From Cyprinodon diabolis (lineage: Eukaryota; Chordata; Actinopteri; Cyprinodontiformes; Cyprinodontidae): a stretch of DNA of 64,000 nucleotides. The first letter of the stretch is position 1. Every line of letters begins with the position of its first letter. The notes under the pieces are model-generated. The model was not told the origin of the DNA. It worked only from the letters and a program-made list of their open reading frames with translations, and did no database searches. The translations under genes and the position numbers were made by a program. This document shows, in pieces, positions 36,862-48,952 of the stretch. The stretch lies in the NCBI GenBank assembly GCA_030533445.1, contig CM060064.1:6865879-6929878 (forward strand), read 5' to 3'.

Positions 36862-38766
36862 AAGGTAGCTCTAAGTCCTACAAAAAACAAAAATAGAAAG
36901 AAATGTAAAACCAAAAGAAACCAAAGAAAGCTTTTTATTGTCTGTTGAATTTGCATGACCTTGAAAAGTCCTAAAAAGATGCAAAAACTGCAGCTGCAGT
37001 TGAGTTCGAGGTTTAAAAAATCATTTTCCACTTTGTAAATGTTCTCATTTATATGTCTTTAACCCATGGATTTGCCCAGTTCGGTTGTTAGAATATATAA
37101 GTGGTTAAAAAGAATGGAGCTGAACGTTTATTCGCATACGATGCTAATAAAAAAAAAGAGGAAGTAAAATAATATGCCCCACCCAATCGTCTTGATTGTG
37201 TTTACTTTGTCCCTTTAAGCCTAAAAAGAATTTTTGCAATAATCTTCATCAGTAGACCGAAACATTGCCGCACACCATCTGCTGGCATCCATCCACTCTG
37301 CAGCTTACACATGTTTAGCTCTAACTTTCAAGTGTTGCTTGATCTAGGACTTTTTTTTTCAAAACTCCGCATTTGAAATGCTAAATCGCTTAACTCAATT
37401 ACTTATTTGATCATGTTGCGGTAAACATACAAATGCTAAACTTTACTGACAAATGTAGCAAAAACTAAGTAAAAAACACAGAAATCAAATGTAAACCAAC
37501 AGGGTTCCATCATTTACTGTCACTGAATTGAAACAGAGTGAGCTACCAGAGTAGAAATTCAAAAAGTCATACAAATTAAATTAGTAGACTTTTAATCTAC
37601 ATAAGACTACAAAGACCAAGGGTTTTGAATGTCCTTCCATAAGTCATAGTGGTTTACTGTAGTTTTATACCATTAAGGTACCATATTAGATAAAAAGGAA
37701 GGCTCAGTTATCTGATAATTTCATTAAAAAAAAAACACACACACACCATTCACACCTTTTTTTTTACCAAGTCTTTCACCACAGAAAGGTAAATTCACAC
37801 TAAGTGACATAACAGTTAATTTCACCGCCATTTTAGTCACAAAGAAGCCTTTGCAAAGGCCAAATTAATGAGAGTGATTATCTACCATCAGCTCTACTGT
37901 CACACAGTAAGAAGGGCTAATTCCCCTCTCCTTTATCCTGAGACATTGCCCTTCAAGGACCACATCTGATGGAAGCTGAACTGCAGTGACCCAGAATGAC
38001 CTAGTTTCACACTTAAAACCTCAGTCTTCATCTCTAATTTGTGTGATTATGCTTTTCAATACCAGAGAACTCTTTGTTTGGAAATGTTGTTTGGGGGATA
38101 AATTGATGAATTTACTAATGTTAAATTCATCAAGCAATATCCATAATCCTGAAACAGTAAAACAACAACAAAAAAAGAATAAAAAAAAACATTTAGGTGT
38201 CTTCCACTTTTAAGGTTATGAAAAGGCGTATTTCAACTTTTTATCAACCCGTTAAGAGGTGCATTTTCACTGTGGGGTGCAGGGGTCTATGACCTGACTT
38301 TCTACAGATTCCCCTTCCTGAGGCTGAGCAGCTTCTCTCCCTGCAGGAGTAGCACAGCTGCGAACTGGAAGCACAGCTCTACTCCAACTGCAACAGCGGA
38401 GTCCAGAATGCGGTTTAAAACAGTAAAAGCAGACCAAAACGGCCCTGACCTCAGATTTTTTCACAGTGGCTGTGGTTACGGCCACACACTGCGACTCCAA
38501 ACTGTGGAGGAATCGATTTTTCAATGAACTGCGCTAATTCAGATTCCAAAAAGATTCAGATTTTGATAACTTTTTATGCTACTGTATATAAAGACAAACA
38601 ATAATTTAGGAATATTTCATAGCACAGTAAAATAAATTAAAAAAACCTTCTCAGGTCAAAAAAAGGTAGTGAGATGTCTTATAATATCCACACACACAAT
38701 AAAACTAACATGGTTTCAAGTTGCAGAAGCATTTCAGCTTAATTTAACCTCTAAAACCAGAAATTA
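36862..38766. other. vps13b intron, no recognised gene
   Basis: Unassigned. The part 37800-38010 is non-repetitive and has several TAAT/ATTA cores, so it is a candidate conserved element. A further open frame on the minus strand at 38267-38524 shows no known motif. Confidence 0.5.
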
Positions 38767-38911
38767 AATTCAATTCAATTCAGTTTATTAATATAGCGCC
38801 AAATTTACAACACATGTCATCTCAAGGCACTTTACAGTTCAACCAGATCATACAGTCAAATTGATACAAAGTTTCCTATCTAAGGAAAACCAGTTGATTG
38901 CATTGACTCAT
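38766..38911 (-). repeat. LINE-tail fragment, reversed
   Basis: From ttcaattcagtttattaata through ctcaaggcactttacagttc to 'aaaccagttgattgcattga'. Confidence 0.8.
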
Positions 38912-40434
38912 AAATTAATCAACAACCCAGGGCATAAACAGATCTAATGAATGAATGAGCCTAACTACCTTTTTTATGCAATACAGGAGCTGAACGCAGT
39001 GTCTTTATTCTTCCTCCGATTCAAACAGAGTTGAACACAGTGTTTCCTGAAGTGGAGACGGATAAGAGCTAATCGCCGAACATAGGGCCCCAATTGCTGT
39101 TTGTCGAAGGAGCCGTTAGAAGCTGCCAGACCCGTGACTGCACCTGCCTGAGACGGAGACTGAGAGTAACCCCGTGGAGCTGCTGCTTGAAGCGTTTGAG
39201 CTCCTGTTGGACGAACAGACTGGACTGAAGACGGGGTCTGCAGAAAACCAAACCGAGCCGAAGGCCTTCACTCCACCAAACCAAAACAGTAACATCATCC
39301 TTCCCCCCTTACCATCCCATGCTTAATAAGTGCTCTGCTTGGATGAACTAGGGGAATAGGTAGTTGTATTTGTGTTTTATTTGAAATAAGCTCTCTGATT
39401 CAAGTACTGATGGTTTCAAGAATTTAACCGAATGCTAATGCTCACTACACAGACTGAACGAGCCAGATGTTTCTGAAGCCAATGCTCACTGGTCTGGCTA
39501 GCATCGTTGGCTCCCAGCTAGCTTATACTGAACACCTTGTAGAGGTGTGTGAGCTATTGATTCTTTTGTTTCAGCTGGACCCATTCAGACCAGAACCCCT
39601 GGGACCAGCTAAGCAACCCATTGCCTTTTCAGCTTCATCACCATTAACTGAATCCCTGAGTCATTCATTTTTCACTATAAAACCAGATGAAACTATTCTG
39701 TTTTGACTGCAGTTAACATCTCTTCATCAGGGTTTATCCACATTTATCTGCTACTATTTTTAAAGGACGCTCTTAATGCATTACGCCTTAAAACTCAAAC
39801 ATTCCTTTCCCTTTTGTTTATCTGCGCTTATTTTCAGTAGTGCTCAGTGTCTGCGTAGTTGTTAGATATAATACTGTGTGATTGTAGCTAATAAAGGTAC
39901 CTTTGTATTTTAACCCGTGGTCTTTTTTTCCCCCTCTTGTTTATTTTACGCAGTGAACGACTTATGACGCAGGCTGGATTCACTCTTGTAAGTAGCATCC
40001 AAATGAACAGAAAAACATTTATTTGGTTGGTGATTAATTCATTTGCTAATAGTCATAGTCTAAATTACTAAATTGGTGAAAGACAACAACATTTTTAACA
40101 TCCGGATTCAGGAGTCCAACCTTTCATGTAAGGGACTAAGAGACCTGGTCAGTAAGCAAATTACAGTTATAATCATTCAACTGATAATGATTAATTAGTT
40201 CTACCCTTGATTTTAATCACCTATTAATTAACTATAACTTCCAGTTCTAGTTATTTAATATATTCTGGTAAACTTTCACATCACAGGCCTACATATCTGA
40301 AATGCAAAGAGGAAGCACTCTTAACACATATAAAATATATATTCATAAAAATAAAAAAAACATTCAAAGATAAATACCCAGAAGCATTGCCATTATCAGC
40401 AAAGCTAAACATTTTCTAAATTATGCTGCACTTT
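38912..40434. other. Unassigned intron, GC-richer part with LTR-like signals
   Basis: The stretch 39000-39960 is less AT-rich than its surroundings. It has a TATAAAA at 39676-39682 and AATAAA at 39890-39895, a spacing that would suit an LTR. I saw no paired LTR, no TG...CA boundaries with a duplication and no retroviral-type coding sequence, so an LTR origin is only a guess. Confidence 0.35.
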
Positions 40435-40897
40435 CAGGGTTTCCGTGGGTCATTAAAAATCATTAAAAGTCATCACGTTTTTCTTTTTAATTAAGGCCTT
40501 AATTGACTTTAAAATTCATAAAATGTGTTTATCGTGGCATTTAAAATGCTTTCATAAAAGCGATATATTTGCACGGAACTACTGCCAGTTGATCATAGCT
40601 ACGGAATTTCCACAAAAGTAGCTGGAAAACGAGGAATTCGGGACATGGCTGCAGCCTGTCGACGGTAAAGAGGATTTTGCCGTGTTTATGTGTATATATA
40701 TATAGTGGGACAAAATAGTGCAAGTTCTCCCACATAAAAAGATGAGAGAGGCCGGTAATTTTCATCATAGATATACCTCAACTATGAGAGACAAAATGAG
40801 AAAAAAAAATCCAGAAAATCACATTGTCTGATTTTTAAAGAATTTATTTGCAAAATATGGTAGAAAATAAGTATTTGGTCAATAACAAAAGTTCATC

Positions 40898-41883
40898 TCA
40901 ATACTTTGTTATATACCCTTTGTTGGCAATGACAGAGATCAAAAGTTTTCTGTAAGTCTTCACAAGGTTTTCACACACTGTTGCTGGTATTTTGGCCCAT
41001 TCCTCCATGCAGATCTCCTCTAGAGCAGTGATGTTCTGGGGCTGTCGCTGGGCAACACGGACTTTCAACTCCCTCCAAAGATTTTCTATGGGGTTGAGAT
41101 CTGGAGACTGGCTAGGCCACTCCAGGACCTTGAAATGCTTCTTACGAAGCCACTCCTTCGTTACCCGGGCGGTGTGTTTGGGATCATTGTCATGCTGAAA
41201 GACCCAGCCACGTTTCATCTTCAATGCCCTTGCTGATGGAAGGAGGTTTTCACTCAAAATTTGACGATACATGGCCCCATTCATTGTTTCCTTCACACGG
41301 ATCAGTCGTCCTGGTCCCTTAGCAGAAAAACAACCCCAAAGCATGATGTTTCCACCCCCATGCTTCACTTTAGGTATGGTGTTCTTTGGATGCAACTCAG
41401 CATTCTCTCTCCTCCAAACACGACGAGTAGAGTTTTTACCAAAAAGTTCTATTTTGGTTTCATCTGACCATATGATATTCTCCCAGTCATCGTCTGGATC
41501 ATCCAAATGCTCTCTAGCAAACTTGAGACGGGCCTTGACATGTACTGGCTTAAGCAGGGGGACACGTCTGGCACTGCAGGATTTGAGTCCCTGGCGGCGT
41601 AGTGTGTTACTGATGGTAGCCTTTGTTACTTTGGTCCCAGCTCTCTGCAGGTCATTCGCTAGGTCCCCCCGTGTGGTTCTGGGATTTTTACTCACCGTTC
41701 TGGAGCCCCAGATTGAGGAAGATTATCAGTGGTCTTGTATGTTTTCCATTTTCTAATAATTGATCCCACAGTTGATTTCTTCACACCAAGCTGTTTACCT
41801 ATTGCAGATTCAGACTTCCCAGCCTGGTGCAGGTCTATAATTTTGTTTCGGGTGTCCTTTGACAGCTCTCTAGTTTTGGCCAT
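40898..41883 (-). pseudogene. Tc1 (DD34E) transposase, broken by a small deletion
   Basis: It starts with ATG at 41883: [20 protein letters not shown] and the [23 protein letters not shown], ending early at QSGAPER-stop (41692). The rest continues in another frame from [11 protein letters not shown] (about 41692) to the natural end NKGYITKY at 40898. Compared with the family, a short stretch (about 15 residues) between the two HTH motifs is missing, which shifts the frame. The catalytic triad is intact: [13 protein letters not shown], and [11 protein letters not shown], with 34 residues between the second and third acidic residues. The remainder is otherwise undamaged, so this copy died recently or by this one event. 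Confidence 0.88.
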
Positions 41884-42072
41884 GGTGGAGTTTAGAGTGT
41901 GACTGTTTGAGGTTGTGGACAGGTGTCTTTTATACTGATAACGGGTTCAAACAGGTGCCATTAATGAAGGTAACGAGTGGAGGACAGAGGAGCCTCTTAC
42001 AGAAGAAGTTACAGGTCTGTGAGAGCCAGGAATCTTGCTTGTTTGTAACTGACCAAATACTTATTTTCCACC

Positions 42073-42166
42073 CATCCATCCATCCATCCATTTTCTTTAC
42101 ACGCTTATCCCAAGTGGGGTCGCGAGGGGTGCTGGTGCCTATCTCCAGCAGTCAATGGGCGAGAGG
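42073..42166 (+). mobile_element. 94-bp retroposed tail insert, innermost layer
   Basis: The insert is flanked by a perfect 12-bp direct repeat ttattttccacc (42061-42072 and 42167-42178), a clear target duplication. It begins with four to five CATC/CCAT units and holds 'acgcttatcccaagtggggt', 'cgcgaggggtgctggtgcct' and ccagcagtcaatgggcg. The same body appears reversed at the end of the SINE at 3521-3838. It is a 5'-truncated retroposed copy of that SINE or of its partner LINE. Confidence 0.88.
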
Positions 42167-42461
42167 TTATTTTCCACCATATTTTGCAAATAAATTCTTT
42201 AAAAATCAGACAATGTGATTTTCTGGATTTTTTTTCTCATTTTGTCTCTCATAGTTGAGGTATATCTATGATGAAAATTACCGGCCTCTCTCATCTTTTT
42301 GAGTGGGAGAACTTGCACTATTGGTGGCTGACTAAATACTTTTTTGCCTCACTGTATGTGTATATATATATATATAGGAATATATGAATGAGAGTCATGG
42401 GTACTTGTTGATGGCATTAAAAAGCATTCAATTAGAGTTGCTCATTCCTGTATAAAGCCTG

Positions 42462-43444
42462 ACTTCATATTCTGTATTGCACACATATAATACCTTGAAA
42501 ATAAGTACCTTTTATTTAGTTGGACTGAATCAAAAAAAGGCTCTTTGGATTGAAAAGGTCACAGAATCAATTTATTTAATGCACACTAATCATTACTACA
42601 ATGACTTCTCAGCTTACTTTATTACACTAATAGTGCCTTTTGCCAGGCAGAAGGAAACCCTGTAATTCACATCAGGCAGTTTGACATCAGGCATTTAAGG
42701 AGCTGGTTAAGGTAGTGACTTAAATTAAAAGCTATGGTTAACAGAAATAAAAGGCAGATTAGTGAGAGGCCAACAGGAACAACTCATCTGGAATAAACTG
42801 CTATATGTGACACATACCAGAGAGTGGTCCTCTGACTACTTATGTCCTATAAAACCTGGAAAATAATTAAGCACACCCTGTGCACCTCAGTAGGATTTCA
42901 ATAAACACCTACTGGGAGAGCTCCCTCAGAATAATTTGGATTTTATTGGAGCTGTGACTATTTTATAAGAGCCGACCGAGTCAATCAGAACTGGAGAAAA
43001 TAAAAATGGTGTAAGACGCATACTTATTTGATGAAATAATCCCTAGATCATTAAATTTAGACAGATGTGAGATTTGACATGTCCTCCTCACTTTTTCAAG
43101 TCCGTTTTGGTCCCCTGCACTTTTTACTGTGCAAAAACAATGTTACCCTGCAGTACAACTACACTCGTTAAGCACTAGGACCAAGCGGAAAACCACAGCT
43201 AAAGCGGACAAGAAGCTAAAGCTTGCTTCCCTGAGTTTAGACCGCCCACAAGCTCCTGATTGGCCCTCATTCTTTTCTTGTGTGATTGGCTGTCACTGAT
43301 GTCACTCCCGAGAAGCTCACTTAAACATCTGATGCAGCACTTAATCAGGTCCGTGATTGGACGGTCGCAGCACTGAGTAAGTTAAGGAAACAAACACAGA
43401 AGATCTACTAGATAACATGCTGAACTTATATACAGTATAAGAGT
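42462..43444. other. vps13b intron, no recognised gene
   Basis: Nothing supported. It includes a duplicated 'tgattggccctcat/tgattggctgtcac' theme at 43255-43310. Confidence 0.6.
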
Positions 43445-43775
43445 TACAGTAGCAGCCATTCAAAATGGCCCTCCCTAATCAAGGGCAGCCGAATGGCAGC
43501 CCACTTCCCTGAAACCCCCAGAAAAATCCCCTCCAACTTCCAGTCACTGGAGTGACCCCCCCCCCCCTTGCATATTTTTTTTACTCTGACTCCACCCTTT
43601 CACTAAATTACAGATTCTGACCAGGAGATGATGCTTCTCTTTAGATCTTAATGTCCACAAATCATGACAGAAAGGAATATTTTAGTTCAAAGATTGATGT
43701 TTAAAAAGGAATCGTAAGGTGCAAGCCAAGAGTTCATCAAAGAAAGTGGGGAAATTTAGAATGTTTACTACTGTA
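43445..43775 (-). mobile_element. Tc1-type MITE, family C, copy 2 (reversed)
   Basis: 331 bp from tacagtagcagccattcaaa to ttagaatgtttactactgta, with both ends starting at TA. The termini are inverted over about 22 bp with mismatches. It includes a C run (about 43557-43567). It is the mate of 36542-36861. Confidence 0.72.
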
Positions 43776-46700
43776 TATTAAAAATACGTTCTTCCGCCCC
43801 ACTTCTGAAATCAAAATTTCATCCATGCTGTAGGAAATGTGGAAGAATTGGTTGAAACTCTGTCACTACCTGCTAGAAACTACAGAAACTTTATGATGGT
43901 TCTAGGATTAAGGAACTCTACCTTCAGCTGCTTTGGGAGACAATCCCGAGAAAAGAACGGGAAAAATATTTCACGGTCACATCCTACACATCAATGGCGT
44001 AAATATTATTAAGCTGAGACTGCAGTTGCTTAGGGGCCCACAACGTCTTAGGGGCCCCATCACTGACACCTGATTGGCCCCCTACTCAATTGTAAACGAG
44101 AAAGTCTCTTTGCAGATGTAATGGTGCAAAAAATTCCTCTTAAACCCAACTGATACTGAAGGGACTGACTGCACCGGACCTTATTTATACCGCAACACAT
44201 GCGGGATATGATGGTGAGCCGTTTAAACACGACACCAATAGCAAAGCAGACAGTGGTACTTTTAATTTCTATGTTAATAACTGCGTATAGTTCATCAGAC
44301 GCTTGGTAAAAAATAGACTCATATAATATGTTTCAAACCGCAATAAAGATCTTAAAAGAACGATGTATTTGAGCATTTTATTTTTTACACTACGACTTGG
44401 AATTATGGGTAATCCAGAGTGATTAAAACCATAACCGTTACGTACAACATGTTAGCAACAATGGATAAAAAACAAAAAGAGGTGAAATTAGTTTTTGGAA
44501 CTTGTGATGTATGTACCATGTGGTGCGCTGTCATCAATGGTTCCATTCAAGGTGCGCAGTCACTATTTTTCCATGTGTGATGTGTGATCATATATTACTG
44601 AAATGCATAATCGGATCTTCTTGGCAGATTCATGGAAGTGTCGCCGTATCCTGAACCTTTATTACGTGTTGTACTTCATATGGGGCCCACCCAGATAATG
44701 TTGCTAACATTGTAATGTTGTGTCGTCACGCCATTGCTAATCATGCACATTCCCCAAAAAGAATAAATAAAAAAGACTTAGCTGTAGCAGTCATGCGACA
44801 TTAATATTAGAATAAATAAATATCCTAAAGGGTTCGGCCATATTTGTAACAAATACAAATGATCAGACCAAGACAATTACATCCTGAGAAGACTGGTGTG
44901 ACGGTCACTCAGGGTGCCATGGCCCCCGAATGCTCCCCAGCTGCTACACAATGGCAGCACTCTGTTACAGGGCGGATTAAATGCAGACATATTTTATTAT
45001 AATCTACAAAATATGCAAAAAAATTAACAATGATAAAGATAATTCCTAGGATTATATAACTGAGCTGCGATGTAACGACTTAACGATGCAGCTCTCTCTT
45101 TTTCACACTTGAAAAGCAAACTTAAAATGAATTGGAGCTAGAAGCCCTTCAGCAGCAGAACCTTGTTTACACTGGCTGGGAAAAAAAAGGAAGAACCACA
45201 GGATTGAAGGTATCATCCGCCGAAGCGTTTGGTCTTTTACGGAGCAGAGCAGCTTTGAAGGAAGACTCAGGCAGGAGGTTTTCATCTCTTGGCTGACAGG
45301 TATATGTAAGTGCTGCCAAGAACTGTCTGAAAAATATATATGTTTATCTTTCATTAATTCAGAATCACTTTAGGTTAATTTTGGTCAGACACCAACTTTA
45401 TGAACGAAAAGGGTTTTAACAACTTGCCAAATGGTGGTTTTCAAAAAAGCATATAAGGAATTTATTTTTAGTAGCATTAAGTCTACCGGAGATCCATCGG
45501 CAACAAAAGGTTCAGGCAGCAGCCTAAAGCCATCAAGCTGCTGCCTGAGACCGAGCCAGACTGTTGATTTAACACTCTATGGAGTGAGAGGACGCATACA
45601 AAGGAGGGGGGAAAACGGCATGATAGATGGACATATAAAAGTATGACAGGCTTCTGAAAGATTGTAACGGAGCAGCCTACCAGGGGAGATCCTCTGTCAG
45701 TTCACACTCCATCTACAGAGTCCGTGCGCTATTACAACAAGCTTCGGTTTCAGACAGAAGGAATCTGCGTAGCTATTCTCTGCATGCATGCAGGGCCGTG
45801 TATCAATGAGGATAATAGGGTGTCTGTGAGCCTCGGTGTGTTAGCGTGAAGTGGTCAGATCAAAGCGGGGAGGCAGTCATTCCCACCTGCTCTCATTAGT
45901 CTTAGGGTGGTAGGTACCACCTGTTTCTCAGGCTCTGGGTAGACCCCTAAAGACACTTTAAATAAAGAGCACAAACAGGCGGACAGGTCGGCAAGAAGGA
46001 AAACTGAAGAATCAATAATGCTGCTATGGAAGAGGAAATCTTTCCTCCTTAAAGCGTAGAAGGACGCGAGCTGACTGACAGATGGAACAAAAAGCGTTTA
46101 ATAGTTTAAAAAAATGCTTCTTTGAAAGAACTAAATATAATCCTGATTATAGGCCTGGAGGGATTCTCAGAGGACCAAATTCAAGAAGCATTCATAACCC
46201 CTTTTCCGAAATTATGTTTAAAGTGAGATTAAAGATCACTTTTTGCCCCATTCCCACAGATCCTACGGTATGGAAAAGAGATCAGAACGGGAGGGGTTTA
46301 TAGGGAACATCTTTAACATTTGCTCTGTTCACAGTGGGCTTGATTAAATGTAACATTTTAGGATCCCAGAGTTCTGAGAAGAGCATAAATCATTCTCTCG
46401 CAGCTGCTGGCGTGCCTGGGGAAAACACATGCTATTCCCCTCTCTCGCTTTCTCTCTGATCATAAGCCCACCCGATTTGTTGGTCTCTCAACTAATGAAA
46501 GTCATAGTGAGGGGGTGGGGGGGAGTGTTGGTAGTGGACACCTGCAGGATGCTGCTATTTGCAAGGTTCTGTAGAAGCCTTGGCCCCGACCTTTACGTCC
46601 TTCACTCTAATCTGCCATCTTATCCAAGAACACCTCGGTTTTTCCTGTTCTTCTGTAACCGTGGATACGAAGACAGACGGATTGAGGAAAACAGCCAGCC

Positions 46701-47153
46701 ACTAATTCCCCAGCTAACTAAATGATTAACTTTGTCTTTACAGAGTAAAAAAATCTTGTTCTCATGTGAGGTTCTAATTACAATACAAACAATGAACTCC
46801 AAGTCCATTTTTTCTGAAATAAGTCTATTTTCTCTAGATTTGAACAGGAGAGTTCGAAAATTTGCCAAAGGAAAGAGATTATTTATGTTTAAAATAAGAA
46901 ACATATACAACTCTATTATGGTATTTCAATTTAATCAAATCTAATTGTCATATTACAAAAGCATGAATAGTCATTCTGAAAGCAGAATATCTTATTTACC
47001 TGCTCAAATTTAAGGCAAATACTCTTATTTTAACACTTTTTTACCCATTTTCGATCACTTTTTGCAGCTTAAGAATTTGCTGACGGAGTAAGGTAAAGTA
47101 CTGGCCTTGTAACCTAGCCCCACTCGCCAGCGGCCTAAATCATTTTTGCCTGC
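43776..47153. other. vps13b intron, no recognised gene
   Basis: No repeat family or exon recognised. The small open frames at 45103-45354 (minus) and 45431-45646 (plus) show no known motif. 45640-46000 is moderately GC-rich. Confidence 0.55.
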
Positions 47154-47620
47154 GAGTTGGTCTAGCCTCGATCAATGCCCCAGGACCTAGAACTGGCGGG
47201 CCAATCACAACGCAGAAATGTGTTCTGAATTTTTGGATGCAAAGTGGGCGGGGTTTTGAGGGCAGGACCACAAAGCTGCACGACGCGGGAGAAAGCACAA
47301 CAAGGAAGATGGCAACAACTATTGAACGGTTCTCGTTTGACTCAGCTCTGGAATCAGTTTTGGAAGGATTAGACTTTTCGTTGAAATGTGAGCAGGAAGA
47401 GGCTCTAAGCTCATTCATGTTTGAGAAGGACGTATTCGCCGTTTTACCGACAGGCTTTTTGTTTACACTCCCCCACCAGCTTTCTGTCACTCTTCCTACG
47501 TCACAGTCAGTTGTGCTCATTGGTCAGAGCATCGGCCAATAGGCACAGACATGGTTTGAAAGACAACAGGTTGTTCTCATCAACAATCTTCCGATGTCTC
47601 ATTCATTGGGGCCAGACTCA
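47154..47620 (+). mobile_element. Helicase-exon-bearing element, copy 2
   Basis: It is bounded by imperfect inverted ends gagttggtctagcctcgatc and gggccagactc. It carries a leader, an ATG and the first ~45 codons of the same helicase type as at 32.2 kb, on the opposite strand. The remainder is non-coding. No target duplication was found. The leader is rich in CpG and 'gggcgggg', as if it had been a promoter. Confidence 0.6.
47309..47542 (+). pseudogene. Truncated RecQ-like SF2 helicase N-terminus, second copy
   Basis: The reading is MATTIERFSFDSALESVLEG, then LKCEQEEALSSFMFEKDVF, then AVLPTGF. It aligns with the 32.2-kb fragment over EQ..AL..F..EKDVFA.LPTGF. The GKS of Walker A has been lost at the deletion point and the frame runs on without homology to a stop at 47542. 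An in-frame ATG lies upstream at 47237, but the alignment to the other copy starts at 47309, so I take this start. Confidence 0.65.
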
Positions 47621-48883
47621 ATTACACATTTTATCTAACATTTAATCTGGTTTATCAGGCTAATAAAGTACATTTAAAAAAGGTAAAAAATATCCCACAT
47701 CCTTTTTTAATTGCATGGTGTCTGTTAAAAAATACTGCAATCATCTAATTCATCTGCTCAGAGAAAATACATTATATCCTTATTTTATATGTTTAGATCA
47801 GTTTTTGCAGTCTTGTTTCAAGTATTTAATTTTACTTTATTTTTCACAGTAAAAACAAGCACAGAGCATAGCATAGAAAAGACATGAAGAAGGTAATTTC
47901 AGCATCAGTCTGGCCTTCGGACGTGTTCCCTTTATTAGATTGTCCCACCCTGAACTCAATTAAATGAAAACACATCAGGCCCGATCTGCAGGAGTTCTGC
48001 AAGCGCGTCAGGACTCTCTTTAACCACCAATCCAAAACCCCAACCCACTCCTTTCATTTTCTAAGTAAACTGGAATTCTGTTTTAAGTCACCAGTAAACA
48101 AGCAGACAGAAAACAGATGTCCCTGCCCATATACGGCTTTTAATAAAAGCATTTACACTTTGAAGAAGATTAAGTTACTATTTAAATGTTGCTCCATAAA
48201 CTGAGACCATCCTTGCTTTAACACGGGTCATTTCTGTCTGATTACCAGTATGTCACAGAGGGACTGATACAAGTTCAGACATACATGCTGCAAATGTGGA
48301 TCAGATGTAAATATATGTAACCTTTATTTATGCAGGTAGATCTCACTGAGATTAAACTTTTTTTTTTAAGAGAGGGACATCAGAACAAGAATGTTATATC
48401 TAAAGGCATCCCAGAGACATCGACTTTTCCATGGTTCAAACAAAGAGAAGTGCAACGAAAGGGGAAAACGGCCTCTGGGATGAATTAAAAGAACCATCAG
48501 AAAAGTGCTGGCGATTTCCAGAGCCTGTCACAACCTCTAAGAAATGAGACAACGCAGATCGCACAAATAGAAGCAGAGGTGAAACACTAAAAATAAGCCT
48601 TCTCTCAACTTATAACCAAAAGCAGTCAATCAAATTCACCAAAACATGGAGGAATAAGATGAAGGTTTGTCTGATTTGTTGCTTGGAAAATAAAACAAAC
48701 TATTTTTAAAGACTGCTGATAAAATTATCACATTGACTAGTAAATTTTATTTGTCTTTTAAAAGACACAAAAAATTTATTTCATAAGAATTGTGCCGTGA
48801 GACTAAAGTAGAACAGGCAGTGAAAATCTATTCAAATTTCCTCCTACTGGTGTCCTTTGTTTTTAGTTTAGAAATGTTTTTCT
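47621..48883. other. vps13b intron, no recognised gene
   Basis: AT-rich, no supported feature. Confidence 0.6.
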
Positions 48884-48889
48884 TTTATT
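48884..48889 (-). promoter_or_regulatory. AATAAA poly(A) signal after the candidate terminal exon
   Basis: On the minus strand AATAAA begins about 64 bp downstream of the stop codon at 48953, at a typical distance for a terminal exon. The surroundings are A-rich, so a chance occurrence is quite possible. Confidence 0.35.
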
Positions 48890-48952
48890 TTCTTACACCA
48901 GGCCGATCTTAGGTATCTACTCCACTACCTACACTTAAGCTCATAATTGACC

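Larger units (their letters stand above)
40703..42354 (-). mobile_element. Tc1 element with ~200-bp inverted repeats, middle layer
   Basis: Long inverted repeats of the IR/DR type are obvious: 'gaggccggtaattttcatc', ctcatagttgaggtatatct and ttatttgcaaaatatggt occur at both sides in opposite orientation. The right end (...ttttttgcctcactg, then TA at 42355-42356) is intact. The left end lacks about 25 bp inside the repeat but still starts next to TA. It was inserted into a TA/TG simple repeat. The transposase gene inside is broken, and a 94-bp insert splits the right repeat. Confidence 0.88.
40435..42461. mobile_element. hAT-like element, outer layer of a nested insertion
   Basis: The left end cagggtttccgtgggtcatt with repeated 'attaaaa' units and the right end ttcctgtataaagcctg are imperfect inverted repeats of a recognisable fish hAT-type terminus. 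The right part also keeps 'ggcattaaaaagcattcaat'. The Tc1 element at 40703-42354 sits inside it. Without that insert the element would be about 380 bp. No clear target duplication remains. Confidence 0.6.

Noticed and set aside
39000..39960. Possible solo LTR
   Set aside because: TATA and AATAAA are present but there is no bounded terminal repeat, target duplication or retroviral coding sequence.
40992..41756. Plus-strand open frames up to 161 codons at 41 kb
   Set aside because: They are antisense to the Tc1 transposase pseudogene, whose catalytic motifs are clear on the minus strand.
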